Source of the DNA: Comamonas sp. lk
GTDB lineage: Bacteria; Pseudomonadota; Gammaproteobacteria; Burkholderiales; Burkholderiaceae_C
Direction: 5' to 3'
DNA length: 11,998 nt
Assembly (NCBI GenBank): GCA_945875225.1
Contig: CAMCJY010000029.1
Coordinates: 1 to 11,998 of the forward strand
The notes under the pieces were generated by a model. It saw nothing but the letters and a program-made list of their open reading frames with translations. It was not told the origin of the DNA and did not search any database. The position numbers and the translations under genes are program-made. Of this stretch, positions 1-7,175 are shown piece after piece. Position 1 is the first letter of the stretch, and the number at the start of each line of letters is the position of its first letter.

Positions 1-1101
1 CTGTGTACCGTGCGCTTGTCGCGCAAGCTTTTCCCGGCGCATAAAGGCCATGGCCTGGATGCGATATCGCAGCGCCACGGCTTGCACACCCTGGCGCGCC
101 ACCGCGCCATGGGCGATGTGGAGTTGGTACTGGGTTTTTTACAGGTAGCGCGCGCAGACCTGGGCGCCGAAGTGCTGCAGCGCGAGGCAGTCGCCCTGCT
201 GCAAGGCAGCGCCAGCGTACCGCCGCAATTGGAAACACCGATAGCCGATGTACCGGATCGACCCGGCGTTTATGTGTTTTTCGGCGAAGGCGCGATACCG
301 CTGTACATCGGCAAAAGCGTGAATATGCGCACCCGCGTGCTTTCGCACTTTCAGGCCTCCACACGCCAGGCCCGCGAGATGCGCATACTGCAGGAGATTA
401 GGCGCATCGAGTGGCAGGAAACCGCAGGCGAACTGGGCGCCCTCTTGCTTGAATCGCGCTGGGTGAAAGAGCGCCAACCCATACACAACCGGCAACTGCG
501 ACGCACGCGCGGCCTGCAAGCCTGGCAACTGGCGGACGCGCCAGATGCCAAGCCCTTGCTCACGCTGGTCGGCCTGGACGATATGGATGCAGCCGCTTTC
601 AGTAGCTTGTACGGCGCCTACCGCTCCAAACGCCAGGCTCTTGATGCACTGCGCACGCTATGCGAAAACCACGCTCTGTGCCCTCAAACTCTGGGCTTGG
701 AGACCGGCAAGGGCCATTGCTTTGCCAGCCAGATCGGCAAATGCAAAGGCGTATGCGCGGGCCGCGAAAACCCCAGCGTGCATCGCCTGCGCGTGCAACT
801 GGCCTTGACGGCCGAGCAATTGCAAGCCTGGCCTTTTGCCGGGCCCATAGGTATTCGCGAATACGACGCGCGCAGCGGTCGCACCGATATCCATGTATTC
901 GAGCAATGGTGCCACTTGGCCACCGTACATGACGAAGAAGAACTAGCGCAGGCCCTGCAAACCCGCCAGGCATTGGCCTTTGATGTGGACACTTACCGGC
1001 TGCTACTCAAGCGCTTGTCCGGCAAGGGCGATGGCAATCTATTGGTACTCAAGCGGCAAACCGACAAAAGCCCACCCGGCGCTATTGGCCCCAGACGCTA
1101 A
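1..1101 (+). CDS. DnaQ-like exonuclease / GIY-YIG (UvrC-Cho type) endonuclease fusion, 5' partial
   Basis: The reading frame is open from base 1 and stops with TAA at 1099-1101, so the start lies outside the window; the GTG at 10 is only an internal valine. Counting from that GTG, residues 1-50 match the end of a DEDDh exonuclease, with the third exonuclease motif HRAMGD (His31, Asp36). A GIY-YIG nuclease domain follows at about 84-165: GVY at 86-88, YIG at 99-101, Arg107 or Arg109, the likely catalytic Glu148 and Asn160. Next is a cysteine cluster, C224-x12-C237-x7-C245-x3-C249, nearly the spacing of the UvrC iron-sulfur motif, with an extra Cys218. Proteins joining a polymerase III epsilon-like exonuclease to a UvrC/Cho-like half are known in betaproteobacteria. 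A role in DNA repair or damage processing is inferred, not shown here. It meets the minus-strand TerB-like gene tail to tail with a 4-base overlap. Confidence 0.88.
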   Translation: MCTVRLSRKLFPAHKGHGLDAISQRHGLHTLARHRAMGDVELVLGFLQVARADLGAEVLQREAVALLQGSASVPPQLETPIADVPDRPGVYVFFGEGAIPLYIGKSVNMRTRVLSHFQASTRQAREMRILQEIRRIEWQETAGELGALLLESRWVKERQPIHNRQLRRTRGLQAWQLADAPDAKPLLTLVGLDDMDAAAFSSLYGAYRSKRQALDALRTLCENHALCPQTLGLETGKGHCFASQIGKCKGVCAGRENPSVHRLRVQLALTAEQLQAWPFAGPIGIREYDARSGRTDIHVFEQWCHLATVHDEEELAQALQTRQALAFDVDTYRLLLKRLSGKGDGNLLVLKRQTDKSPPGAIGPRR

Positions 1102-1508
1102 AAAATCGACCGGTTGTTTTTCAGCGAGATGGTGTCAAAGTAGCCCTTAAACGACTCTTCGCTACCGCCCAACTGTGCCAAGGCCTTGCCGAAGACTTGT
1201 TGCTCAGAGAGCTCCGCACGGCCATCCGATAGCAGGGAGTCTGCCATGTTAATCAACAGGCAAAGCTTTTGCTCATTATTGAGTAGGGCTGCGGCATCGG
1301 TCAAAAATTGTTCGTATTGCACGCTGCGCAGGTATTTCAATGCAGTTTGAATCAACTCCTGATCGCCGCCAACCACCGAGCGCAGCTGTCCAATCTCTTC
1401 CTGTTCGACTTGACCGTCCGCGCCCACCATGAACAGCAGACCAACAGCCAGCGCTAAGCGCGGTGTCAGTGCGGGGGGGGTAGTTTTGAAAGCGTCGAAA
1501 AGTCCCAT
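1098..1508 (-). CDS. TerB-like (tellurite resistance TerB family) small protein
   Basis: This encodes 136 residues starting with ATG at 1508, preceded by AGGAG (1515-1519) six bases upstream. It stops with TAG at 1098-1100 and overlaps the end of the convergent nuclease gene. The protein has no signal peptide and is probably cytoplasmic. It shows the TerB-type pattern of helices carrying two acidic motifs: ADGQVEQEE at about 30-38 and SDGRAELSE at about 94-102. In the family these acidic residues are associated with metal binding. TerB-domain proteins are linked to tellurite resistance and general stress, but solitary members like this have no settled function. No other ter genes are nearby, so a tellurite role should not be assumed. 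Codons 10-12 contain a run of eight C on the coding strand (1473-1480), a possible slippage site. Confidence 0.8.
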   Translation of the reverse strand: MGLFDAFKTTPPALTPRLALAVGLLFMVGADGQVEQEEIGQLRSVVGGDQELIQTALKYLRSVQYEQFLTDAAALLNNEQKLCLLINMADSLLSDGRAELSEQQVFGKALAQLGGSEESFKGYFDTISLKNNRSIF

Positions 1509-1562
1509 AAGGTGCTCCTAAAAATTTTAAATGTAGCGTATTTAAATGACAGCGCAGGCAAA

Positions 1563-1598
1563 GGGTCGGCGCCCTTTTCAGGGCAGACACCCCGACCC
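1563..1598. repeat. Nested inverted repeat upstream of phoD
   Basis: GGGTCGG (1563-1569) is matched exactly by CCGACCC (1592-1598). Inside it GCCC (1571-1574) pairs with GGGC (1581-1584) around the loop TTTTCA. On the plus strand the hairpin is followed two bases later by TTTTT (1601-1605), giving it the look of a rho-independent terminator or attenuator reading toward phoD. No plus-strand gene ends just before it, so it is more likely a leader element of phoD or a DNA-binding palindrome. The rest of the 192-base gap (1509-1700) is AT-rich and holds no convincing promoter that I could place. Confidence 0.5.
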
Positions 1599-1700
1599 GC
1601 TTTTTGCGGCAGGTCATATTGACTCAAAAAATTCACATTGGAGTAACACGGTATTGATATCTTCAGTTTCACTTATTTCATTAATTTTGATGGATTTTTT

Positions 1701-3467
1701 ATGAAAATTGATTCAACTCCTGAAACCAAAGCACTCAGCCGCAGAGAATTCATCGTCACGGTTTCGTCCGTTTCAGCCGTTGTCGCCGCTGGAGGCGTGC
1801 TTTCTGGATGTGGTGGTGGCGGCCCACTCCCAATTGAATTCAATTACGGGGTTGCAAGTGGAGATCCCCAAAAGGATCGCATCATCCTTTGGACCCATGC
1901 CAAATACCAAGGCCGCGTGGAGCCGGTCGAGCTCACCTACCAGGTTGCCAACGACTCGGCATTTATGTCCGTCGTCAGCTCAGGGCAAGTGGTCGCAAGT
2001 GCCGATACCGGCTATACGGCCAAGGTAGATGCAACAGGCTTGGCTGAGGGGAAAAGCTACTTTTACCGGTTTTTTAGCGGGGGCAGCATTTCTGCAGTTG
2101 GGCAAACACGTACGCTGCCCGCTTCCAGTGCTACAGAGGTGACTTTTTCGGTCTTCTCATGTGCAGACTATCCACTAGGCTATTTCAATGCCTACGCCGA
2201 AGCCGCCAAGCGCGATTCGGACTTTGCGATTCATCTTGGTGATTACATCTACGAATACGGTACTGGCAGCGCGCCAACCGAAAAAGTGATCCTCGACCTC
2301 AAGCGTTTTGCCGATCACACCAAAGAAATTTTGACCCTTGAGGACTATCGCAAACGCCATGCGCTTTACAAATCAGACCCCGATTCAAAGGTTTTCCATG
2401 CCAAGATGCCCTTGATCGCTGGCTGGGATGACCACGAAGTCTCGAACGACAATTACAAAGATGGCGCGCAAGCCCATGACCCTGCAACCGACGGGAGCTA
2501 CACCCTTCGTCGCACTGTGGCTATCCAGGCCTACCATGAGTGGATGCCAATTCGCACGGGTGTGGACAAAATGAAAATTTACCGCAGCTTTGACTTCGGA
2601 AATCTGGTCAGTCTGCACATGCTGGAGACGCGCAATATCGGGCGAGATAAACAGATCGCTATCACTGAGCTTGCCGGTCTAGAAGGTGCTGCCAAACAAG
2701 CCAGCGCTTACGCAGAATACACACGTGCTGATCGTCAGATGCTGGGCGCAACGCAGTTGGCTTGGTTGCAACAGCAAATGGGTACATCCAAGGCGACTTG
2801 GCAGGTCTTGGGCCAGCAGGTGCTGATGGCGCGGATGGAGTCTCCGGCTTCAGTATTGACCAAGCTCAACGGCGATTCGCGCGATCCGAATGCACAGGCA
2901 GATGGATTGGCTGCGATCACCGCATATTTGACCGCAAAGGGAAAACGCGCTGCTGGTGCCCCGCTGACGCCCGTTGAAACTGTTTTATTGGACCTGACGA
3001 AGAACCCTAAACTGGGCTACAACTTGGATGCTTGGGATGGCTATATTGCAGCTCGCGAAACCGTTTTGGCCACGGCGCTTCAGTTGAACAAAAAACTGAT
3101 TTCCCTGGCGGGTGACACGCACAATGGATGGCACAGTGACCTGACGCTGATGGGGCTCGCCAACCCATCTTTGGCCAATGTAAAAGTCGGAGAGGAATTC
3201 GCCACACCCGGCGTGTCATCGGGCGGATTTGAGGAGTACTTGCCCGCGTTCACAAAAGAGCAAGTCAAGTCCTTGTTTGAAAACATCGTCGATGACCTTC
3301 GCTGGATGGACGCTTCCCGTCGTGGTTATTTAAAAATGACCTTTACCACCGCCCAAGCGAAGGGGGAATGGGTTTTTGTGGATCAGGTGCTTAGCCGTAC
3401 CTATTCCGCAAGCATTGGGCATACGGCCCCCTACCGAACGGTTAAAAAGGCCACAACTCCCGATTGA
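1701..3467 (+). CDS. phoD: PhoD-type alkaline phosphatase/phosphodiesterase, Tat-exported putative lipoprotein
   Basis: This 588-residue protein begins at ATG 1701; only a weak GGA lies six bases upstream. The N-terminus has a twin-arginine motif, SRREFI at 13-18, then a hydrophobic stretch and LSGC (34-37), a lipobox. The protein should therefore be folded in the cytoplasm, exported by Tat and anchored by a lipid at Cys37. PhoD signatures follow in order: a beta-rich N-terminal domain from about 45 to 140; SCADY with Cys154, the expected iron ligand; GDYIYE with Asp181 and Tyr184; GWDDHEVSND at 241-250; LETRN at 309-312; and GDTHNGW at 471-477. All expected metal-ligand motifs of the Bacillus subtilis PhoD fold are present. 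The enzyme hydrolyses phosphate mono- or diesters outside the cytoplasm to release phosphate. The gene looks visibly lower in GC than its neighbours and stands alone, possibly acquired. I see no complete PHO box upstream. Confidence 0.93.
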   Translation: MKIDSTPETKALSRREFIVTVSSVSAVVAAGGVLSGCGGGGPLPIEFNYGVASGDPQKDRIILWTHAKYQGRVEPVELTYQVANDSAFMSVVSSGQVVASADTGYTAKVDATGLAEGKSYFYRFFSGGSISAVGQTRTLPASSATEVTFSVFSCADYPLGYFNAYAEAAKRDSDFAIHLGDYIYEYGTGSAPTEKVILDLKRFADHTKEILTLEDYRKRHALYKSDPDSKVFHAKMPLIAGWDDHEVSNDNYKDGAQAHDPATDGSYTLRRTVAIQAYHEWMPIRTGVDKMKIYRSFDFGNLVSLHMLETRNIGRDKQIAITELAGLEGAAKQASAYAEYTRADRQMLGATQLAWLQQQMGTSKATWQVLGQQVLMARMESPASVLTKLNGDSRDPNAQADGLAAITAYLTAKGKRAAGAPLTPVETVLLDLTKNPKLGYNLDAWDGYIAARETVLATALQLNKKLISLAGDTHNGWHSDLTLMGLANPSLANVKVGEEFATPGVSSGGFEEYLPAFTKEQVKSLFENIVDDLRWMDASRRGYLKMTFTTAQAKGEWVFVDQVLSRTYSASIGHTAPYRTVKKATTPD

Positions 3468-3500
3468 GCTGCGCCCTTTTCGGAGTGCTCCCATTGCAGC

Positions 3501-3761
3501 TTATGGCTTGGCGTGTTCATGGTATGGGCTGCCCGGTAACAAAACCGTGCGCAGCACCATATCCACAATCAGCCTCTCAGCCGCCGCAAAGTCGGCCTCG
3601 TCGAGTTCTTTCTTGCCCAGTACCAGACTGATCTGGCTGCTCCAGGCGGCATAGACCTGGGTGGAGGCCGCGCGATCTTGCGCCGATGCGCCGCCGCGTG
3701 CCGCCAGCAATTGCGCGCGTTGCTGTTTGCGCCAGGCATGCGCCGCTTGGCTTAAAGCCAT
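3501..3761 (-). CDS. Small uncharacterised protein at the end of the gcv operon
   Basis: This encodes 86 residues from ATG 3761, 18 bases after the gcvP stop, and ends at 3501. No good ribosome binding site precedes it, so translation may be coupled to gcvP. I do not recognise the family. The sequence looks all-helical and soluble: a basic, glutamine- and alanine-rich N-terminal helix at about 4-22, a helix at about 31-47, then an acidic-amphipathic segment (KKELDEADFAAAERLIVDMV, about 50-69), and a short proline/histidine tail. There is no signal peptide, membrane segment or cysteine. Its frame has codon bias like its neighbours, and its position suggests co-expression with glycine cleavage, but no function can be assigned. 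A spurious ORF cannot be fully excluded. Confidence 0.68.
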   Translation of the reverse strand: MALSQAAHAWRKQQRAQLLAARGGASAQDRAASTQVYAAWSSQISLVLGKKELDEADFAAAERLIVDMVLRTVLLPGSPYHEHAKP

Positions 3762-3779
3762 GGCGCATGCTGCTGGGGT

Positions 3780-6668
3780 TCAGGCCGCATATTCCGCCAC
3801 TGGCACGCAGCTGCAAAACAGATGGCGGTCGCCATAGACGTTGTCCACGCGGCCCACGGCGGGCCAATATTTTTGCAAAAGTAAATCGGGCAGTGGGAAG
3901 GCGCCCAGCTCGCGCGTGTAAGGCCTGTCCCAGTCGCTGTGCACCACGCTGGCCGCGGTGTGCGGTGCGCGCACCAGCGGGTTGTTGTCGCGTGGCCAGC
4001 GGCCTTGTTCGACCTGGGCAATTTCTTTGCGAATAGCAATCATGGCATCGATGAAGCGGTCCAGCTCCTGGCGGGTTTCGCTCTCAGTAGGCTCGACCAT
4101 GAGCGTACCGGCCACCGGGAAGCTGAGCGTCGGTGCATGAAAACCATAATCGATGAGGCGCTTGGCCACGTCTTCGGCGCTCACGCCCGAGCTTTCTTTG
4201 AGCGGGCGCAAATCCAAAATGCATTCATGCGCCACCCGTCCGTTGGCACTGGCGTAGAGCGTGGGGTAGTGGTCATGCAAACGCTGGCTGATGTAGTTGG
4301 CCGCCAGGATGGCTGCCTCGGTGGCGTGGCGCAAACCGGCCTCGCCCATCATGCGGCAGTACATCCAGCTAATGGGCAACACCGCCGCGTTGCCCAAAGG
4401 TGCTGCCGAAATACTGCCAATATGCGCGCCATTGGCGCCCGTGCTGACATGGCCGGGCAGGTAAGGCACCAAGTCTTTTACCACGCATACCGGCCCGACG
4501 CCGGGGCCGCCGCCGCCGTGCGGAATGCAAAAGGTTTTATGCAAATTAAGGTGGCTGACATCGCCGCCAAACTCGCCCGGCGCGGCCACGCCCACCAGCG
4601 CATTCATGTTCGCGCCATCGACATACACGCGCCCACCGTGGCTATGCACCAAAGCGCACAAGTCTTTCACCTGGGTTTCAAACACGCCGTGCGTGCTGGG
4701 GTAGGTGATCATGACGCAAGCCAGATTGGCGCTGTGTTTTTCGCAATGCGCGCGCAAGTCTTCCATATCCACATTACCGTGGCTGTCGCAGGCGGTAACC
4801 ACTACGTCCAGCCCCGCCATTTGCGCGCTGGCCGGGTTGGTGCCGTGGGCCGAAGACGGAATCAGGCAGATGTTGCGGTGCCCCTGGCCGTGCGCCGCTT
4901 GGTACGCGCGGATGACCAGCAAACCGGCGTATTCGCCCTGGCTGCCGGCATTGGGCTGCAGGCTGATGCCGGCATAGCCCGTAGCCTGGCACAACCAAGC
5001 GCGCAACTGTTCGTCCAGCATGGCATAGCCCTGCAATTGCTCAGCCGGTGCGAAAGGGTGTACCTGCGCGAACTCGGGCCAGGTGATAGGAATCATCTCG
5101 CTGGTGGCATTGAGTTTCATGGTGCATGAGCCCAGCGGAATCATGCTGCGGTCCAGCGCCAGGTCTTTATCGCTCAAGCGGCGGATATAGCGCAGCATGC
5201 CGGTCTCGGACTGGTGGCTGTTGAACACCGGATGCGTCAGAAAACTGCTGCTACGGCGCAGGGCAGCGGGAATCAGTGAGCCGGGCGCTTGTGCCAGTAC
5301 ATCCCATTGCGGCAAGGCCTGCCCGTCTTTTGCAAAAACGCCCCATAGCAGGAGCACGTCCTCGCGCGTGCTGGTTTCGTCCAGCGAGACGCCGATACAA
5401 GTTCCACGCAACACGCGTACGTTGGCCCCGGCTGCGACGGCTTTGGTGGCGATAGCTTGGGCTGCGGCTGTGCTCCCGGTGTCGATCGTCAAAGTATCAA
5501 ATGCACTGTCGTACAAAGGCGCGCAGCCCAGGCTGGAAAGGCCTGCGGCCAGCGTGGCGGTATAGGCCGCAACGCGCTGCGCGATGCGCGCGAGGCCGGC
5601 AGGGCCGTGATAGACCGCATACATGCTGGCCACCACAGCGGGCAGCACTTGCGCGGTACAAATATTGGAGGTGGCTTTTTCGCGGCGTATGTGTTGCTCG
5701 CGGGTTTGCAGCGCAAGGCGGTAGGCCGGTTTGCCGTGCACATCCACACTGACGCCCACCAAGCGGCCCGGCATGGAGCGTTTAAATTCGTCGCGACAGG
5801 CCAGGAAGGCGGCGTGCGGGCCACCGGCGCCCATGGGCATACCAAAGCGTTGCGTGCTGCCCACCACAATGTCGGCGCCCATTTCGCCCGGCGGTTTGAG
5901 CAGCGTCAGTGCCAGCAAATCCGCGGCCATGATGACGGCCCCGCCTCTAGCTTTGTAGCTATCAATCCATTGGCGGTCATCCCGCACCACTCCGTCCAAT
6001 CCGGGGTATTGCAGCAACACCGCAAAGCTATCATCCTCAAGTGCCTGGGTGCCTTCGCAAACACGTACCTCGATGCCCAGTGGCGCGGCGCGCGTGCGGA
6101 TAACTGCAAGTGTTTGAGGCAGCACTTGGTCGTCCACGTAAAAAACGTTGCTAGCGACCTTTACCGAGCGCCGCGCCAGGGTCATGGCCTCGGCAGCAGC
6201 CGTAGCTTCGTCCAGCATGGAGGCGTTGGCGATCGGCATAGCCGTCAGATCGCACACCATGGTTTGAAAATTCACCAAGGCCTCCATACGGCCCTGGCTG
6301 ATCTCGGCCTGGTACGGCGTATAGGCGGTGTACCAGGCGGGGTTTTCCAGAATGTTGCGCAAAATCACACCCGGTGTGTGCGTGCCGTAATAGCCCTGGC
6401 CAATGAAGCTTTTGAGCACCCGGTTGTGCGCGGCCATGGCACGCAGTTCAGCCAGCGCTGCTGCCTCACCGATGGCCGGGGGCAAATCCATGGGCGCGCT
6501 GCGCCGGATATTGGCCGGGACGATGCCTGCAATCAGGCTCTCGCGCGACGCTTCGCCGATGGTAGACAGCATGTGCGCCTCGTCTTGCGGTGATAGGCCA
6601 ATATGCCGGGCGACAAATTCCTGCGGGTTTTCTAAGGCGCTCCAGGATGTGGCGGTATAGCTAGTCAT
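3780..6668 (-). CDS. gcvP: Glycine dehydrogenase (decarboxylating), P protein of the glycine cleavage system
   Basis: This is the full-length, single-chain P protein of 962 residues (usual length about 950-960), starting at ATG 6668 with a GAGGAAA ribosome binding site eight bases upstream. It uses pyridoxal phosphate to decarboxylate glycine and passes the aminomethyl group to the lipoyl arm of GcvH in the cytoplasm. The N-terminal half (about 15-450) has the family stretches GQGYYGTHTPG at 90-100, QRFGMPMG at 273-280 and REQHIRREKATSNIC at 323-337. The C-terminal half (about 470-960) has GSCTMKLNA at 513-521, SAHGTNPASA at 607-616, DGANMNA at 684-690, and the cofactor lysine Lys711 in HLNLHKTF, followed by the glycine-rich loop HGGGGPG at 717-723. 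It sits downstream of gcvT and gcvH, and everything needed for activity appears intact. A short segment around residue 237-242 resembles a dispersed repeat and is shorter than in the E. coli protein. Confidence 0.98.
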   Translation of the reverse strand: MTSYTATSWSALENPQEFVARHIGLSPQDEAHMLSTIGEASRESLIAGIVPANIRRSAPMDLPPAIGEAAALAELRAMAAHNRVLKSFIGQGYYGTHTPGVILRNILENPAWYTAYTPYQAEISQGRMEALVNFQTMVCDLTAMPIANASMLDEATAAAEAMTLARRSVKVASNVFYVDDQVLPQTLAVIRTRAAPLGIEVRVCEGTQALEDDSFAVLLQYPGLDGVVRDDRQWIDSYKARGGAVIMAADLLALTLLKPPGEMGADIVVGSTQRFGMPMGAGGPHAAFLACRDEFKRSMPGRLVGVSVDVHGKPAYRLALQTREQHIRREKATSNICTAQVLPAVVASMYAVYHGPAGLARIAQRVAAYTATLAAGLSSLGCAPLYDSAFDTLTIDTGSTAAAQAIATKAVAAGANVRVLRGTCIGVSLDETSTREDVLLLWGVFAKDGQALPQWDVLAQAPGSLIPAALRRSSSFLTHPVFNSHQSETGMLRYIRRLSDKDLALDRSMIPLGSCTMKLNATSEMIPITWPEFAQVHPFAPAEQLQGYAMLDEQLRAWLCQATGYAGISLQPNAGSQGEYAGLLVIRAYQAAHGQGHRNICLIPSSAHGTNPASAQMAGLDVVVTACDSHGNVDMEDLRAHCEKHSANLACVMITYPSTHGVFETQVKDLCALVHSHGGRVYVDGANMNALVGVAAPGEFGGDVSHLNLHKTFCIPHGGGGPGVGPVCVVKDLVPYLPGHVSTGANGAHIGSISAAPLGNAAVLPISWMYCRMMGEAGLRHATEAAILAANYISQRLHDHYPTLYASANGRVAHECILDLRPLKESSGVSAEDVAKRLIDYGFHAPTLSFPVAGTLMVEPTESETRQELDRFIDAMIAIRKEIAQVEQGRWPRDNNPLVRAPHTAASVVHSDWDRPYTRELGAFPLPDLLLQKYWPAVGRVDNVYGDRHLFCSCVPVAEYAA

Positions 6669-6700
6669 AGTTACTTTCCTCGTGAATCAAACACTGCTTA

Positions 6701-6737
6701 TGGATCGCCGCGTCGCTACGTTCGTCGCGATGACGGA
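6701..6737. repeat. REP-like dispersed intergenic element between gcvH and gcvP
   Basis: The 85-base gap between gcvH and gcvP contains a sequence reading TGGATCGCCGCGTCGC, a short TACGTT segment, then CGTCGCGATGACGG. This layout (GGATyGCCGCGTCGC ... TCGCrATGACG) is the pattern of a widespread family of short extragenic repeats, familiar as GGATTGCCGCGTCGC...CTCGCAATGACG, seen in many proteobacteria and other bacteria. In the transcribed strand TCGC and GCGA can form a small hairpin. It lies inside the gcv transcript, outside all coding frames, and upstream of the gcvP ribosome binding site. Such an element could modulate mRNA stability or be a neutral insertion. The identification is from memory of the motif; other copies outside the window cannot be checked here. 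Confidence 0.5.
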
Positions 6738-6753
6738 CAAATACAGACTGTTC

Positions 6754-7119
6754 TTAGGCCGTCATAGCCTTGTAGGCGGCTTCGTCCATCAGCGAGGTAA
6801 GCTGGCCGGGGTCGCTCAGGCGCACCTTGAAAAACCAGCCTTCGCCTTGTGGGTCGGTATTGGCCAAGGACGGGTTGTCGCGCAGCGCTTCGTTCACTTC
6901 GACGATCACGCCCGAGACCGGCATATATACATCGGCAGCGGCTTTGACCGACTCGACCACGCCGGTGACATCGCCTTGGGAAAAAGTCTTGCCCACCTCG
7001 GGCAGTTCGACAAACACCACATCGCCCAGCGCGTCTTGCGCATGGTGCGTGATGCCAACCACGGCACAGCCGTTGTCATTGGAAACCCATTCATGGTCAG
7101 CGGTATAGAGGAGGCTCAT
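6754..7119 (-). CDS. gcvH: Glycine cleavage system H protein (lipoyl carrier)
   Basis: This encodes 121 residues, normal for the family (about 125), from ATG 7119 with the ribosome binding site AAGGAT a few bases upstream, to TAA at 6754-6756. GcvH is a small soluble carrier. Its lipoylated lysine shuttles the aminomethyl group from GcvP to GcvT and is then re-oxidised by lipoamide dehydrogenase. The lipoylation site is Lys59 in GVVESVKAAADVY (about 53-65), followed by MPVSGVIVEVN (66-76), the expected second strand of the lipoyl hammerhead fold. The N-terminal YTADHEWV (5-12) and the C-terminal GWFFKVRLSDP (94-104) are also typical. It lies 56 bases after gcvT and 85 bases before gcvP in one minus-strand operon. 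Confidence 0.98.
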   Translation of the reverse strand: MSLLYTADHEWVSNDNGCAVVGITHHAQDALGDVVFVELPEVGKTFSQGDVTGVVESVKAAADVYMPVSGVIVEVNEALRDNPSLANTDPQGEGWFFKVRLSDPGQLTSLMDEAAYKAMTA

Positions 7120-7175
7120 AAATTATCCTTTTGGGCGAGTAGATGAAGTTAGTGAAATGGTGCAATCGAAATAGG

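Noticed and set aside
1534..1552. PHO box between terB-like gene and phoD
   Set aside because: Only one half-site (CTGTCAT followed by TTAA, minus strand) fits; the second 7-base repeat is absent and it faces away from phoD.
1524..1552. Sigma-70 promoter CTGTCA-17-TAAAAT for the TerB-like gene
   Set aside because: Spacing is good, but transcription would start inside or next to the AGGAG ribosome binding site, leaving almost no leader.
3467..3501. Bidirectional terminator between phoD and the small gene (AGCTGC/GCAGCT around GGAG-TG-CTCC)
   Set aside because: The stems are short with a large unpaired interior, and no T-run follows on either strand.
3939..5129. 396-codon plus-strand open frame opposite gcvP
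   Set aside because: It is antisense to an intact gcvP, its protein is rich in His, Ala and Arg without any motif, and such long shadows are usual in GC-rich genes.
5457..6593. 378-codon plus-strand open frame opposite gcvP
   Set aside because: It is a codon-bias shadow of gcvP with no recognisable domain or ribosome binding site.
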